54,174 nucleotides of DNA, taken from Algoriphagus sp. (GTDB lineage: Bacteria; Bacteroidota; Bacteroidia; Cytophagales; Cyclobacteriaceae). The stretch spans positions 576,079-630,252 of the forward strand of contig JAQSDM010000011.1 in NCBI GenBank assembly GCA_029945945.1. The letters run 5' to 3'. Below, piece after piece: positions 43,500 to 53,013 of the stretch. Both the position numbers and the translations under genes were made by a program. The first letter of the stretch is position 1. Every line of letters starts with the position of its first letter. Under the pieces are notes generated by a model, which saw only the letters and a list, made by a program, of their open reading frames with translations, was not told the origin of the DNA and searched no databases.

Positions 43500-44261
43500 A
43501 TGAAGAAATTTTGCATGATAGCCATTCTCCTGTTTGGCTTAAGTCCGGTATTCGCACAGGAATTCTTTTTGCCTGTTTCGACAACTTCAGAAATAGCAAA
43601 GCAAGCGTACCAAGACGCCATAATGTCAACTCAGCATGTTGATTTAACACAATATGGTCCTCTGATGAAAACCGCTATTGAAAATGATCCTGAGTTTTTC
43701 ATGGCATACACCCATCGTGGAATCAGAAGATTGAATGCTACCAATCAGGAATTACCGAAAGCTGATATTACAAAAGCGCTTTCCATATCCCAGGACAAAC
43801 TGACTCCCTCTGAAGTGATTCTGAGAAAAGCTCTTGTCCTGCTCAACGAAGACCTGAAAGCAGATATTTCCGGAATGATCAAGGAACTTGCTCTCGCCTA
43901 TCCTACTACACCACAGGTGTACGATATGGGACTCTTTGTAAATCATTTTGTAAAAAAAGACTATGCAGAGGCAGTCAAAAATGGTGAAATGCTGGTCAAG
44001 CTTAGCCCCTCTTATGGCTCCAGTTATAATTTGCTTGGCTACGCAAATATGGCGGCAGGAGATATGAAAGCAGCAAAATCTGCTTTCAAAAATTACATCA
44101 AAACATTTCCGAAGGAAGCCAATCCATATGACAGCATGGGTGAGTATTACATGAATGTGAAAGACTATAAAAAGTCAGCTAAAAACTACGATAAAGCTGC
44201 TGAAATGGGGATGGAAACCTCCAAAGAACTTGCGGATAAAGCAAGAAGCATGATAGAATAG
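43500..44261 (+). CDS. Exported TPR-repeat protein
   Basis: The 253-residue protein has a signal peptide (cut near PVFAQ, residue 20) and then helical repeats. The last part has tetratricopeptide-like pairs: YGSSYNLLGYANMAAGDMKAAKSAFKNYI, then ANPYDSMGEYYMNVKDYKKSAKNYDKAAEMG. The first half (about 30-130) is helical but less regular. TPR proteins bind other proteins or peptides; the partner is unknown. It is 46 bases from the next lipoprotein gene, which probably shares its transcript and terminator. Confidence 0.88.
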   Translation: MKKFCMIAILLFGLSPVFAQEFFLPVSTTSEIAKQAYQDAIMSTQHVDLTQYGPLMKTAIENDPEFFMAYTHRGIRRLNATNQELPKADITKALSISQDKLTPSEVILRKALVLLNEDLKADISGMIKELALAYPTTPQVYDMGLFVNHFVKKDYAEAVKNGEMLVKLSPSYGSSYNLLGYANMAAGDMKAAKSAFKNYIKTFPKEANPYDSMGEYYMNVKDYKKSAKNYDKAAEMGMETSKELADKARSMIE

Positions 44262-44307
44262 TTGAAGTGTTTTTACCTATAATTTTTAACCATAAATAAA
44301 CCAATCT

Positions 44308-44835
44308 ATGAAAAAGTTAATCGCAATCGGTTTGGCAGTACTTCTATTTACTGCATGCCAACAAGAAGTTCGTTACACGCAAACTTCCCCGGAAATCGAC
44401 CATGTAAAAGCAGCCCAGGCGGACTATCTGAAGGGAGACTGGGAAAGCTACCTAACCCACTATGCCCCGGATGCAAAAATCTTCAATAACGCGACTGAGA
44501 GTAATCCAAAAACTCCCCAGCAAATCGTAGAAAACTGGAAAGTTACCCTTGCAGGGGTATCCTCCTATTCCATCTTGGATGATCAGCAAGCAATAGAAAT
44601 GGTAATAGATGACAAGGGAGAGACCTGGGTAAACTTTTGGGGTGTCTGGAAAGGAACCTATTCAGACTTAAATAAAACGTTTGAAATCCCTATACACATT
44701 ACCTCCCAGTTCGTAGATGGAAAAATCGTAAAAGAATACGGCTACTGGGATAGTTCCCCGGTAGTGATAGCAAGAATGGAATTTGAAGCAGCTCAAAAAG
44801 CGGCAGCAGATTCTACAGCCATACCTGTTAACTGA
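44308..44835 (+). CDS. SnoaL-like (NTF2 fold) lipoprotein
   Basis: The 175-residue protein has a lipoprotein signal (LLFTACQQ, Cys17) and a single SnoaL/NTF2-like domain: HVKAAQADYLKGDWESYLTHYAPDAKIFNNA, then TPQQIVENWKVTLAG, then strands ending HITSQFVDGKIVKEYGYWDS. The opening helix and DWESYLTHYAPDA turn resemble the first domain of the protein at 49048 (YWESYLKGDVETLASLLDNDY). The domain usually binds a small hydrophobic ligand. Catalytic residues cannot be assigned. A perfect terminator follows 16 bases after the stop. Confidence 0.85.
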   Translation: MKKLIAIGLAVLLFTACQQEVRYTQTSPEIDHVKAAQADYLKGDWESYLTHYAPDAKIFNNATESNPKTPQQIVENWKVTLAGVSSYSILDDQQAIEMVIDDKGETWVNFWGVWKGTYSDLNKTFEIPIHITSQFVDGKIVKEYGYWDSSPVVIARMEFEAAQKAAADSTAIPVN

Positions 44836-44850
44836 TCCGAGTATTGTAGT

Positions 44851-44881
44851 AGGGCTTATCGAATAGGTAAGCCCTTTTTTA
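44851..44881 (+). terminator. Rho-independent terminator
   Basis: GGGCTTA (44852-44858) pairs perfectly with TAAGCCC (44868-44874), extended by an outer A-T pair, around a 9-base loop, followed by six T. It ends the TPR/SnoaL transcript. Confidence 0.92.
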
Positions 44882-45231
44882 TTTTCTATACAGTGATTTT
44901 ATCCTCCAAAAATGAGATCATGGATTCCCTTTTTCTAAGAAATCCTGCAAACAAAATGATTCACTTTTTTAAAGGATTTCTTCCTGATTTTGAGTAAATT
45001 AAGTTAATGAATAGGCCCTGAAAGGGATTGCAAAAAACTAAAAAAATCAGGGGTTGGCATACCTTGATTTTCACTATGTCAGCATCAGACCACATTCTGA
45101 TTGAGGATTTACCAGATAAATCTAAACCGATTCAACACCAAAATTTTTCACGTATGAAGTTGATCATAAACCTGCGATACCAATAGGAAGTACGTTTAAG
45201 ATCCGGCTAACCTTTGTCTTAAGTTAAAGCC
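44882..45231. other. Intergenic gap before the kinase gene
   Basis: About 350 bases separate the terminator from the kinase start. The stretch is AT-rich, with no frame, hairpin or repeat that I can support. It probably carries the kinase promoter. Confidence 0.5.
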
Positions 45232-48200
45232 ATGCAAAAACTTGCTTTCGGGTTCCTAATGCTGCTGATGACAGCCTTCCCGGCGATGACTTCAGCCCAG
45301 CTCAACCCCAATAACCTGGAATCTTTCAGTGAACTGAAAGGTGTGAATGTGCTGGATATTATGCCGGATAGCTTTGGCTATATCTGGATGGCTACTCAGA
45401 ATGGACTGATCAGATATGATGGCTATGAATTTAAACGCTATTACTACAATCCAAATGATTCGACTTCCATCCAAACCATCGTCACTTGGAGCTTGCACGA
45501 AGACCGAAAAGGAAATATCTGGATAGGTTGTCTGGATTATGCTTATAAATATGATCCCCTGAAAAACTCATTTAGCAGATTGGGATTTACCCATCTTTTA
45601 AATCGCCCTGCTTATGAATCTTTTGGCGTTTGGGCAATGGCAGAGGATACGCAAGGGAGGATGTATTTTGGGGCAAACTCTAACTATGGAAATGCCGTTG
45701 TTCACCAATCATTAATGTATTTGGATGAAGGGAAAGGAGAAATCAAATTATTTGAATCGCCCCAAGGCCTCGAGATTCAAAACATTTCAAGTTTGCTTTC
45801 CGACAATCGTGGTGAAGTTTGGATTGCTGCTAATAATGGATTTTTTAAAATCGATACAAACCGAAAACTTTCCAAAATAGAACTGCCTCAAGAGTTTGAA
45901 AATGGCTGGGCCAATTCTTACAATTTTCAACTAGGTCTGGATCCCACTGGAACCGTATTGCTCACCACGGCGAATTCCTCAATTTTTGAATATGATCCGA
46001 AGAAAAATTCATTCCGACAATATTCATTGAACCCGTTGATTGGGGATGGAAATAAGTCAATGACAATAAACCATGTTGCAGCAGATACAACCGGTTTGAT
46101 TTGGCTGGCTACTGAACGGGGTCTGGTAACCTTCGACAGAGTCCAAGGAAAACTCAATCAATTCAAAGAAAATCCTGCCTCAGAATCTAAAATTGAAAAG
46201 GCCGGTATTTATAAATTAGTATTTGATTCCTTTGGAAATTTATGGCTGAGTTCAGCCTCACTGGGGGCTTTCAAATATGAAAACCGGGCAATTTTCGCTT
46301 CATTCGGTTATAATCCCGAGGAGGAAACCACTTCCTTGACCCCTGGCTGGGTGAATTGCATTTATGAAGGAAGTGACGGTGAGGTTTGGGTCAATACGAA
46401 TGCCGGATTGAATAGATGGAACCCGACTACTCATTCTCTCAAACGATTCCCTTATCAGATAAATTTCCCAGGAGTCTGGGTGACTTTTGGATTCTTTGAA
46501 ACTAACCCAGGTGAGTTTTACCTCGGCACCAATCTGGGAGCATTCAAATTTACCCCTGCGACAGGGAAAACAGAAAAATTGAGTTTGCCGGGAGTCGCCG
46601 ACACCATTGAGATTTATCAATTTCACCTGGACAAAAAAGACAATTTCTGGCTCGCAACCCGAAGCGGGCTTTTTAAAAGAACAAAGGGAAGCGAAGCTTT
46701 CATCCGGTATGACTTAAGCACTTTACCGGAGGCAAATTTCACCAGCAACGAAATAAGGGGTGTTTTTGAAAGTGATAAGTATGGACTTTGGCTCATTACC
46801 AATAATGGTTTATTCCTTTATAATGACCAAAAAGACCAGATCGAAAGGCATGGATATGACAAAAGACTGGGAGATGTCTTTGTCACACAGGACATCAACT
46901 CATTTTTTGAGGATAGTATGGGTGTCGCTTGGGTGGGTACATGGGAAGGTGGCTTGAGTAGATATGATGTTGAAAAAAGGGAAATAAAAACCTACACCAC
47001 AAGCGATGGCTTGCCCTCCATGAGTATTCAGGGTATTCTGTATGATGAGAAAAACAAGGCCCTTTGGCTTAGCACTTTTGATGGGCTCAGCAGATTCGAT
47101 CTAGCCATCAGTCAATTCAATAATTATACAATTGCAGACGGGATACAAGGACAATTATTTGCTGATGGCGCTTTTCTGAAGACCTCCCGTGGCCTTTTTC
47201 TTTTTGGAGGATCTGATGGAGTGACCTATTTTGATCCAAATCAAATCACCAAAAACTCAATCCCCCCCAAGGTCCTGCTCACTGATTTCAAGATTAATAA
47301 CAGATCCATCTTCTCTGATCCGGACATACCTCTGACAGAACCAATTTTCAGGACTAATCAGATTACTCTCCCCTTCAAAAAGAATAATATCTCGATCGAT
47401 TTTCTGGCCATTCACTATTCAGATCCTGCAAAAAATAAATACGCCTACAAGCTGGAAAACTACGAGGACGATTGGAGAGAAGTGGGCAATCAACGGACTG
47501 CTTTCTATTCAAACCTGCCTCCTGGCGATTATTTGTTCAGAGTGAAGGCTGCCAATAGCAATGGAGTTTGGAACGAGGAAGGGGTATCGATAAAGTTGGT
47601 CATTACTCCGCCCTGGTGGAGGACTGGCTGGGCTTTTGCCGCCTATGGTTTACTATTTCTAATCGGAGTCAGAGTGGTTCACGTCTTTCAGAAACAACGC
47701 GTGATCCGGTTGGAACGGGCAAAAGCTCATGCCAAAGAAATCCAACAAGCAAAGGAAATTGAGAAAGCGTATGAAACCCTAAAAGCAACACAAGCTCAAC
47801 TTATCCAGGCCGAAAAAATGGCCAGCCTTGGGATCTTGACTTCGGGAATAGCGCATGAAATTCAAAACCCGTTGAATTTTGTCAATAATTTTTCAGAGGT
47901 CAGTCAGGACTTGATTAAAGAAATCAAAACTGAGCGGACTAAACCCCAAAATCAAAGAGACGTTGCCCTGGAAGAAGAAATTTTGGACGTCTTGGCCATC
48001 AATCTTGAGAAAATAACCCTCCATGGAAAACGAGCCGACTCAATCGTAAAAAGCATGGTCGAACACAGCAGAACCAGTTCCGGCAATAAGGAACTGACCG
48101 ATATCAATGCTCTGATTGAATCCAGCCTTCAGCTGGCTTACCATGGATATTGCTCCAAGGAAAAAAATTGCACGTGTGAACTTAAAACAATCCTGGACGA

Positions 48201-48573
48201 AACTATTCCAAAAGTCAATATCATTCCTCAGGACATTGGCAGGGTTCTTCTCAATGTTTTTAACAATGCATTCTATGCCGTCAATGAAAAATTGAAATCG
48301 GACAAGAAAGGTTATAAACCTCTCGTCAGGGTTACTTCAAAATACCTGAGTAAGAGCCTGAAAATTGCCATTTTTGATAATGGAATAGGAATCCCTCCTG
48401 AAATCAAGGATAAAATTTTCAACCCATTTTTTACCACCAAGCCAAATGGCAAAGGAACCGGATTGGGATTATCGTTAGCTTATGATATCATGAAAGCTCA
48501 TGGCGGAGAAATCAAAGCAGAATCTGAACTGGGAAAAGGAGCCACTTTCACCTTGACACTGCCTCTCAGTTAG
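45232..48573 (+). CDS. Periplasmic-propeller (Reg_prop/Y_Y_Y) sensor histidine kinase
   Basis: The 1113-residue protein has a signal peptide (cut near TSAQ, about residue 23). Residues of about 30-690 are Reg_prop repeats with many [16 protein letters not shown] and GNIWIG motifs, followed by a Y_Y_Y domain ([14 protein letters not shown], about 740-790). One membrane helix lies at about 798-820 and a coiled coil at 830-860. The kinase has phosphoacceptor His875 in [10 protein letters not shown], the N box [10 protein letters not shown] and the G boxes DNGIGI and GKGTGLGL. No receiver or AraC domain follows, so it is a classical kinase and not the hybrid type. Family members sense polysaccharide fragments or other periplasmic ligands. 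The response regulator is not in the window. Confidence 0.93.
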   Translation: MQKLAFGFLMLLMTAFPAMTSAQLNPNNLESFSELKGVNVLDIMPDSFGYIWMATQNGLIRYDGYEFKRYYYNPNDSTSIQTIVTWSLHEDRKGNIWIGCLDYAYKYDPLKNSFSRLGFTHLLNRPAYESFGVWAMAEDTQGRMYFGANSNYGNAVVHQSLMYLDEGKGEIKLFESPQGLEIQNISSLLSDNRGEVWIAANNGFFKIDTNRKLSKIELPQEFENGWANSYNFQLGLDPTGTVLLTTANSSIFEYDPKKNSFRQYSLNPLIGDGNKSMTINHVAADTTGLIWLATERGLVTFDRVQGKLNQFKENPASESKIEKAGIYKLVFDSFGNLWLSSASLGAFKYENRAIFASFGYNPEEETTSLTPGWVNCIYEGSDGEVWVNTNAGLNRWNPTTHSLKRFPYQINFPGVWVTFGFFETNPGEFYLGTNLGAFKFTPATGKTEKLSLPGVADTIEIYQFHLDKKDNFWLATRSGLFKRTKGSEAFIRYDLSTLPEANFTSNEIRGVFESDKYGLWLITNNGLFLYNDQKDQIERHGYDKRLGDVFVTQDINSFFEDSMGVAWVGTWEGGLSRYDVEKREIKTYTTSDGLPSMSIQGILYDEKNKALWLSTFDGLSRFDLAISQFNNYTIADGIQGQLFADGAFLKTSRGLFLFGGSDGVTYFDPNQITKNSIPPKVLLTDFKINNRSIFSDPDIPLTEPIFRTNQITLPFKKNNISIDFLAIHYSDPAKNKYAYKLENYEDDWREVGNQRTAFYSNLPPGDYLFRVKAANSNGVWNEEGVSIKLVITPPWWRTGWAFAAYGLLFLIGVRVVHVFQKQRVIRLERAKAHAKEIQQAKEIEKAYETLKATQAQLIQAEKMASLGILTSGIAHEIQNPLNFVNNFSEVSQDLIKEIKTERTKPQNQRDVALEEEILDVLAINLEKITLHGKRADSIVKSMVEHSRTSSGNKELTDINALIESSLQLAYHGYCSKEKNCTCELKTILDETIPKVNIIPQDIGRVLLNVFNNAFYAVNEKLKSDKKGYKPLVRVTSKYLSKSLKIAIFDNGIGIPPEIKDKIFNPFFTTKPNGKGTGLGLSLAYDIMKAHGGEIKAESELGKGATFTLTLPLS

Positions 48574-49047
48574 AATTGCCCCAAAAGGCTGAAAAGTGAA
48601 AAAGCTTTCCCGGCCTTTATCTTGCCTAATATTGCAATTGCCGGACCATTTCCGCCCGCCTTATTTTTTATAAATCGTAGGAATATGCCAAAAAAATCTG
48701 TCCCCTAATTTTAGTTCTGAAATCATCAGTAGGCTTTTCAGGAAGCAATTTCCATTTTAATCCTACCCCTGAGAAAATCAGGAATTCAACTGTGGTCAAG
48801 ATCAAGACTTTTTGTATTTTGTCTGGAGTTTAATCTGATTTTTGCCAACTATTATCAGGAAATATCCCAATTCCCTTCAAGGAAATTTGGAATTTTTTTG
48901 GAACTACCGATTCGATAAACGAATCTATCACCCTATTATAAAGAAAGTGTTTGTGTCCTTTTTGATAATATCTGAGGGTGTTGCCTGGAGTTTGAAGGCA
49001 GCTCATGAAGGATCACTTTTCAGTACCGCCATTCCAAAAAATTGAAA
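48574..49047. other. Intergenic gap between kinase and sensor-array genes
   Basis: This 474-base stretch holds a 67-codon open frame (48842-49045) whose translation looks random and which I do not accept as a gene. No terminator with a T run is visible after the kinase stop. The promoter of the sensor-array gene must be here if it is not read through from the kinase. Confidence 0.5.
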
Positions 49048-52000
49048 ATGAACCCAACCAAGCAACAAGAGGAAGAGGCAAGAATAGCACATGATCTATA
49101 CTGGGAAAGCTATTTAAAGGGTGATGTGGAAACATTGGCCTCTTTGTTGGATAATGATTATACCCAAATCGGCAGCGTGGAGGAAGAAGTCTTCTTCACT
49201 AAAAAGGATGCGGTGCAATTTGTACTTACCACCATTGACCAGATAGCCGGGAATGTGCAAATGCGAAACCGAGTGACCAAGTCTGGACCGGTTGATGATT
49301 TCATTCTCTTCAGCGAGCAGTGTGACTTGTATGTTTTGAGTGAGGGAGAATGGACTTTCTATTCGAAATTCAGAGCATCATCTCTCATGAAATTAAAAGA
49401 TGGCAGCTGGAAATTGGTCCATCAGCATTCTTCATTACCCGATTCAAAAGCACAGGAAGGTGAGAATATAGCTATAGAAAAAATTTCGGCTGAAAATCTT
49501 CAACTACGAGATGCCGTCAAACGACGAACTATCGAGCTGGAGAATAAAAGCAAGGAACTGGAGATTGAAGCTTTACTCGAGCGGGTCAGGGCCGTAGCCA
49601 TGGGGATGAAAAAACCGGATGACATTCTTACTATCTGTAAAGTAATGTTCACAGAACTGCAGTTGCTTGGCTTCTCCAAATTAAGAAACATGCTGATTAA
49701 TTTTTGGGATGATGACAGCAGCTCTTTAATTGATTATGATTATTCAGACGAAACAGGAGGAAATAAAGCCACGCTCTCATACAACAGTCACCCTATTTTT
49801 GAGCAATTCCAGAAAACGATTAAGAATTCAAAAGATGCATTTGCTGAACTGGTAGTAACAAAAGAGCAATTAGAAAGCTGGAAACAGCGGCGGAGGGATA
49901 ATGGTGAATATGAAGATCCCCGGCTTAATACTATTGATTCACTTTATTATTATTTCTATTCTATTGAAGTGGGTGCTATTGGCATTTCAACATTCAGTCC
50001 TATTACAACGGGACAGCTAAGTGTACTAAAGCGTTTCAGAAATGTATTTGATTTTGCTTACCGTCGGTATGTTGATGTGGCACAGGCAGAAGCCCAGGCC
50101 AGGGAAGCAAAGATTGAAGCGGCATTGGAGCGAGTTCGTGCACGAACTATGGCTATGCAGCATAGCGATGAACTTAAAGATGCAGCGGCCTTATTGTTTC
50201 AGCAGGTAAAAGCTTTGGGAGTACCGGTATTCAGTTGCGGCTATAATATCTGGGAAAAAGGCGAAAAGGAATTCACAGCTTGGATGACCAATAATGATGG
50301 TACAGGTATTAATCCGGCCTTTAGTCTCCCCTTGAAAGGAGATGCCAATTTTATCCGATTTCATGAATCAAGACAGCAAGGTGAAGAATTTTATGTCTTA
50401 GAAATGGGTGGTGATAGAATGCAGGAACACTATCGCTATCTGATCCAAAACGTCCCGGTATTCAAAGAAACTTTTGAAAACATTCTGAAAGCAGGGCAAT
50501 CCTTACCCGAAACCCAAATTCACCATATCGTAAACTTCTCACATGGCAACCTCATGTTCATTACCTATGAGCCTTGCCCGGAAGCACATGATATTTTTAT
50601 TCGCTTCGCGAAAGTTTTTGAACAAACCTACACCCGCTTCCTCGATCTCCAAAGAGCCGAAGCACAGGCAAGGGAAGCACAGATAGAAACGGTTTTGGAA
50701 CGAGTACGAAGTCGCACCCTTGGAATGCAAAAAAGTGGTGAATTGCGTGAGGTGATACAAGTGATTTTTGAACAGTTTCAAAATCTGGGTATTGATCTTT
50801 ACGGAGCCGCCTTTGCAATGGATTATATGGAAAGCGAAGACTGGTTCATCTGGAGTGCAGATATTGCCAATCTTTCTCCTACCCTGCTGCATATTCCCTA
50901 CTTTGATCATCCTTACTGGAATAGCTGGAACGATGCCAGGCGAAAAGGACTCGATTCTCTTACCTATACCATGGAACTGGTGGAGAAAAATAATTTCGTT
51001 TCAGAATTTGTAAAGTATATACCAGACTTGCCTGCTGAAGTATTTCAATCTGTGCTGAGCACGCCCGGCTATACGGTTTCCAATGTATTCCTGAAAAACA
51101 TTACCCTCTATATCGATAGGTTTAACACAGAACCTTTTTCCGATGCCGACAACGCCATACTTATGCGCTTCGGCAAAGTATTCGAACAGACCTATACCCG
51201 CTTCAAGGATTTGGAAAAAGCGGAAGCCCAGGCAAGGGAAGCGCAGATTGAAGTGGCAGTAGAAAGAGTGCGTGCTAAAGCGCTTGCGATGCACCGCTCA
51301 GAAGAAATCCTCGGAGTTGCCGTGTCCGTCAGAGATGCTATGGTTGCTTTGGATTTACAAGGTGTTTCTGCGGCAACCATCTATCTGGAACAGGATAATG
51401 GCTGCGTCCGAGTCTGGGATATAACGGAGTTACTGGAATCGGAAAAAGGTCCTTATCTGAATCTGGACTTTGAATTCCGTTTAGAGGAAACGGATTCCGA
51501 TCTCTGGTTTCACAGGATTTGGAATTTCAAAGAGAAATATTGTGTGGTGGAAATGGATAAGGATGACTTATGGAAGTGTGAAGCCTGGCTTCGGTCTTTC
51601 GATCTAAAAAATGCGGACAACTTCCTTCGCTTTCTGGAGTCAGGCCAAATAACGCATTTGTGGCTTCCCACAGTTTTTCTTGAAAGAGGAAAAATGAATA
51701 TCGATTTTGTTCAACCCCCTCCGGCTGAAATGGAATTCATTCTTACAAAAATGGCAGCAGCTTTCGATCTGGCATATAAACGCTTCCTCGATCTCCAAAA
51801 AGCTGAGGCACAGGCAAGAGAGGCAAAGATTGAAGCCACTTTGGAGCGAGTTCGAGCAAGAACAATGGCAATGCAGCGAAGCGAAGAACTGCCTGAAGTG
51901 GCAGCTCTTCTTTTCCAACAGGTGAAAACATTAGGCGTGCCTCAATTTCATTGCGGATTTAACATTTTTGAAATTGATGACAAAGAATGTACATGGTATC

Positions 52001-53013
52001 CTGGAAGTGCTGATGGTGATATTCTGCCACCTTGCAAAATTCCGTTAACGGAACATCCGATTTTTATGGCCTTCAATGAATCAAGAAAGAGAGGCGATGA
52101 ACTTTTTGTATATGAAAAGGAAGGTGAATATCAAGCTGGCCATTACAGGTATATGTTATCACTTCCTGTTTTGGGAGAGATGTTGCAAAATATGTTGGAT
52201 GCCGGCATCCCATTTCCAACTTTTCAAATTGATCATCTTGCGAATTTTTCACACGGTAACCTGCTTTTCATTACTTCTGAGCATTTCCCTGAAATGCATG
52301 ATACTTTCAAACGCTTGGCCAAAGTTTTTGAACAAACCTATACCCGCTTCCTAGACCTTCAAAAAGCCGAAGCACAGGCGAGGGAAGCAGAAATTTCCCT
52401 GGCCTTGGAGCGGGTTCGAGCCCGGACGCTGGCGATGCAGCGAAGCGAGGAATTGATAGAGACTTCTCTTGAGCTGTGGAAACAAGTGGATCATTTGGGT
52501 ATTCCCGCATTTGGCTGTGGCTTTAATATTTGGGATGCTGACAAAAAATTTGCGACTGCCTGGATGGGAGGGAATGAACGAACTCAACCTCCTTTCAAAA
52601 CTGACTCCAGCCGGGACATTTTCAAGAGAATCTATGAAGCCGAGCGAAAGGGCGATTCTCTATTTGTTGAAATACAGGAAGGAGAAGCCGTAAAGGAACA
52701 CTACTCCTATTTGACCTCCATTCCTGTATTTAAGAATATAGAAGAGGAGATGTCAAAGGCGGGACTTTCTTTCCCGGATTTTCAAATCATGCACTGTAGT
52801 TTTTTTGCACAGGGCTATCTGATGTTTATCACGTTTGAACCTGTGCCTTGGGCTTCTGATATTTTCAAGCGATTTTCCAAAGTTTTTGAACAGACCTACA
52901 CCCCTTCCTTGATCTCCAAAAAGCCGAGGCGCAGGCAAGAGAAGCCCAAATTGAAAATGCATTGGAGAAAGTCCGATCACGAACCATGGCGATGCAGCGC
53001 AGCGATGAATTGA
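49048..53013 (+). CDS. Modular multi-sensor protein: SnoaL-like domain plus repeated sensor modules (frameshifted)
   Basis: The ATG at 49048 is preferred to the in-frame TTG at 49042. Residues 1-130 are a SnoaL-like domain (YWESYLKGDVETLASLLDND). A coiled coil (about 140-190) leads to repeated modules of about 185 residues. Each begins near LLFQQVKALGVPVF.CGYNIW, shows a GAF-like alpha/beta pattern, and ends KVFEQTYTRFLDLQKAEAQAREAQIE..LERVRARTMAMQ.S.EL. The AEAQAR linkers are at residues 347, 537, 725, 919 and 1107. The frame is broken at 52901-52904, where one base is missing compared with the other modules, so the last 40 residues of this frame (PSLISKKPRRRQ...) are nonsense. Similar proteins in this phylum often end in a kinase or DNA-binding output; none is reached here. 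Cytoplasmic location is likely, as there is no signal peptide. Confidence 0.88.
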   Translation: MNPTKQQEEEARIAHDLYWESYLKGDVETLASLLDNDYTQIGSVEEEVFFTKKDAVQFVLTTIDQIAGNVQMRNRVTKSGPVDDFILFSEQCDLYVLSEGEWTFYSKFRASSLMKLKDGSWKLVHQHSSLPDSKAQEGENIAIEKISAENLQLRDAVKRRTIELENKSKELEIEALLERVRAVAMGMKKPDDILTICKVMFTELQLLGFSKLRNMLINFWDDDSSSLIDYDYSDETGGNKATLSYNSHPIFEQFQKTIKNSKDAFAELVVTKEQLESWKQRRRDNGEYEDPRLNTIDSLYYYFYSIEVGAIGISTFSPITTGQLSVLKRFRNVFDFAYRRYVDVAQAEAQAREAKIEAALERVRARTMAMQHSDELKDAAALLFQQVKALGVPVFSCGYNIWEKGEKEFTAWMTNNDGTGINPAFSLPLKGDANFIRFHESRQQGEEFYVLEMGGDRMQEHYRYLIQNVPVFKETFENILKAGQSLPETQIHHIVNFSHGNLMFITYEPCPEAHDIFIRFAKVFEQTYTRFLDLQRAEAQAREAQIETVLERVRSRTLGMQKSGELREVIQVIFEQFQNLGIDLYGAAFAMDYMESEDWFIWSADIANLSPTLLHIPYFDHPYWNSWNDARRKGLDSLTYTMELVEKNNFVSEFVKYIPDLPAEVFQSVLSTPGYTVSNVFLKNITLYIDRFNTEPFSDADNAILMRFGKVFEQTYTRFKDLEKAEAQAREAQIEVAVERVRAKALAMHRSEEILGVAVSVRDAMVALDLQGVSAATIYLEQDNGCVRVWDITELLESEKGPYLNLDFEFRLEETDSDLWFHRIWNFKEKYCVVEMDKDDLWKCEAWLRSFDLKNADNFLRFLESGQITHLWLPTVFLERGKMNIDFVQPPPAEMEFILTKMAAAFDLAYKRFLDLQKAEAQAREAKIEATLERVRARTMAMQRSEELPEVAALLFQQVKTLGVPQFHCGFNIFEIDDKECTWYPGSADGDILPPCKIPLTEHPIFMAFNESRKRGDELFVYEKEGEYQAGHYRYMLSLPVLGEMLQNMLDAGIPFPTFQIDHLANFSHGNLLFITSEHFPEMHDTFKRLAKVFEQTYTRFLDLQKAEAQAREAEISLALERVRARTLAMQRSEELIETSLELWKQVDHLGIPAFGCGFNIWDADKKFATAWMGGNERTQPPFKTDSSRDIFKRIYEAERKGDSLFVEIQEGEAVKEHYSYLTSIPVFKNIEEEMSKAGLSFPDFQIMHCSFFAQGYLMFITFEPVPWASDIFKRFSKVFEQTYTPSLISKKPRRRQEKPKLKMHWRKSDHEPWRCSAAMN

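Noticed and set aside
48842..49045. 67-codon open frame before the sensor-array gene
   Set aside because: No start context, no family resemblance and composition like random AT-rich DNA.
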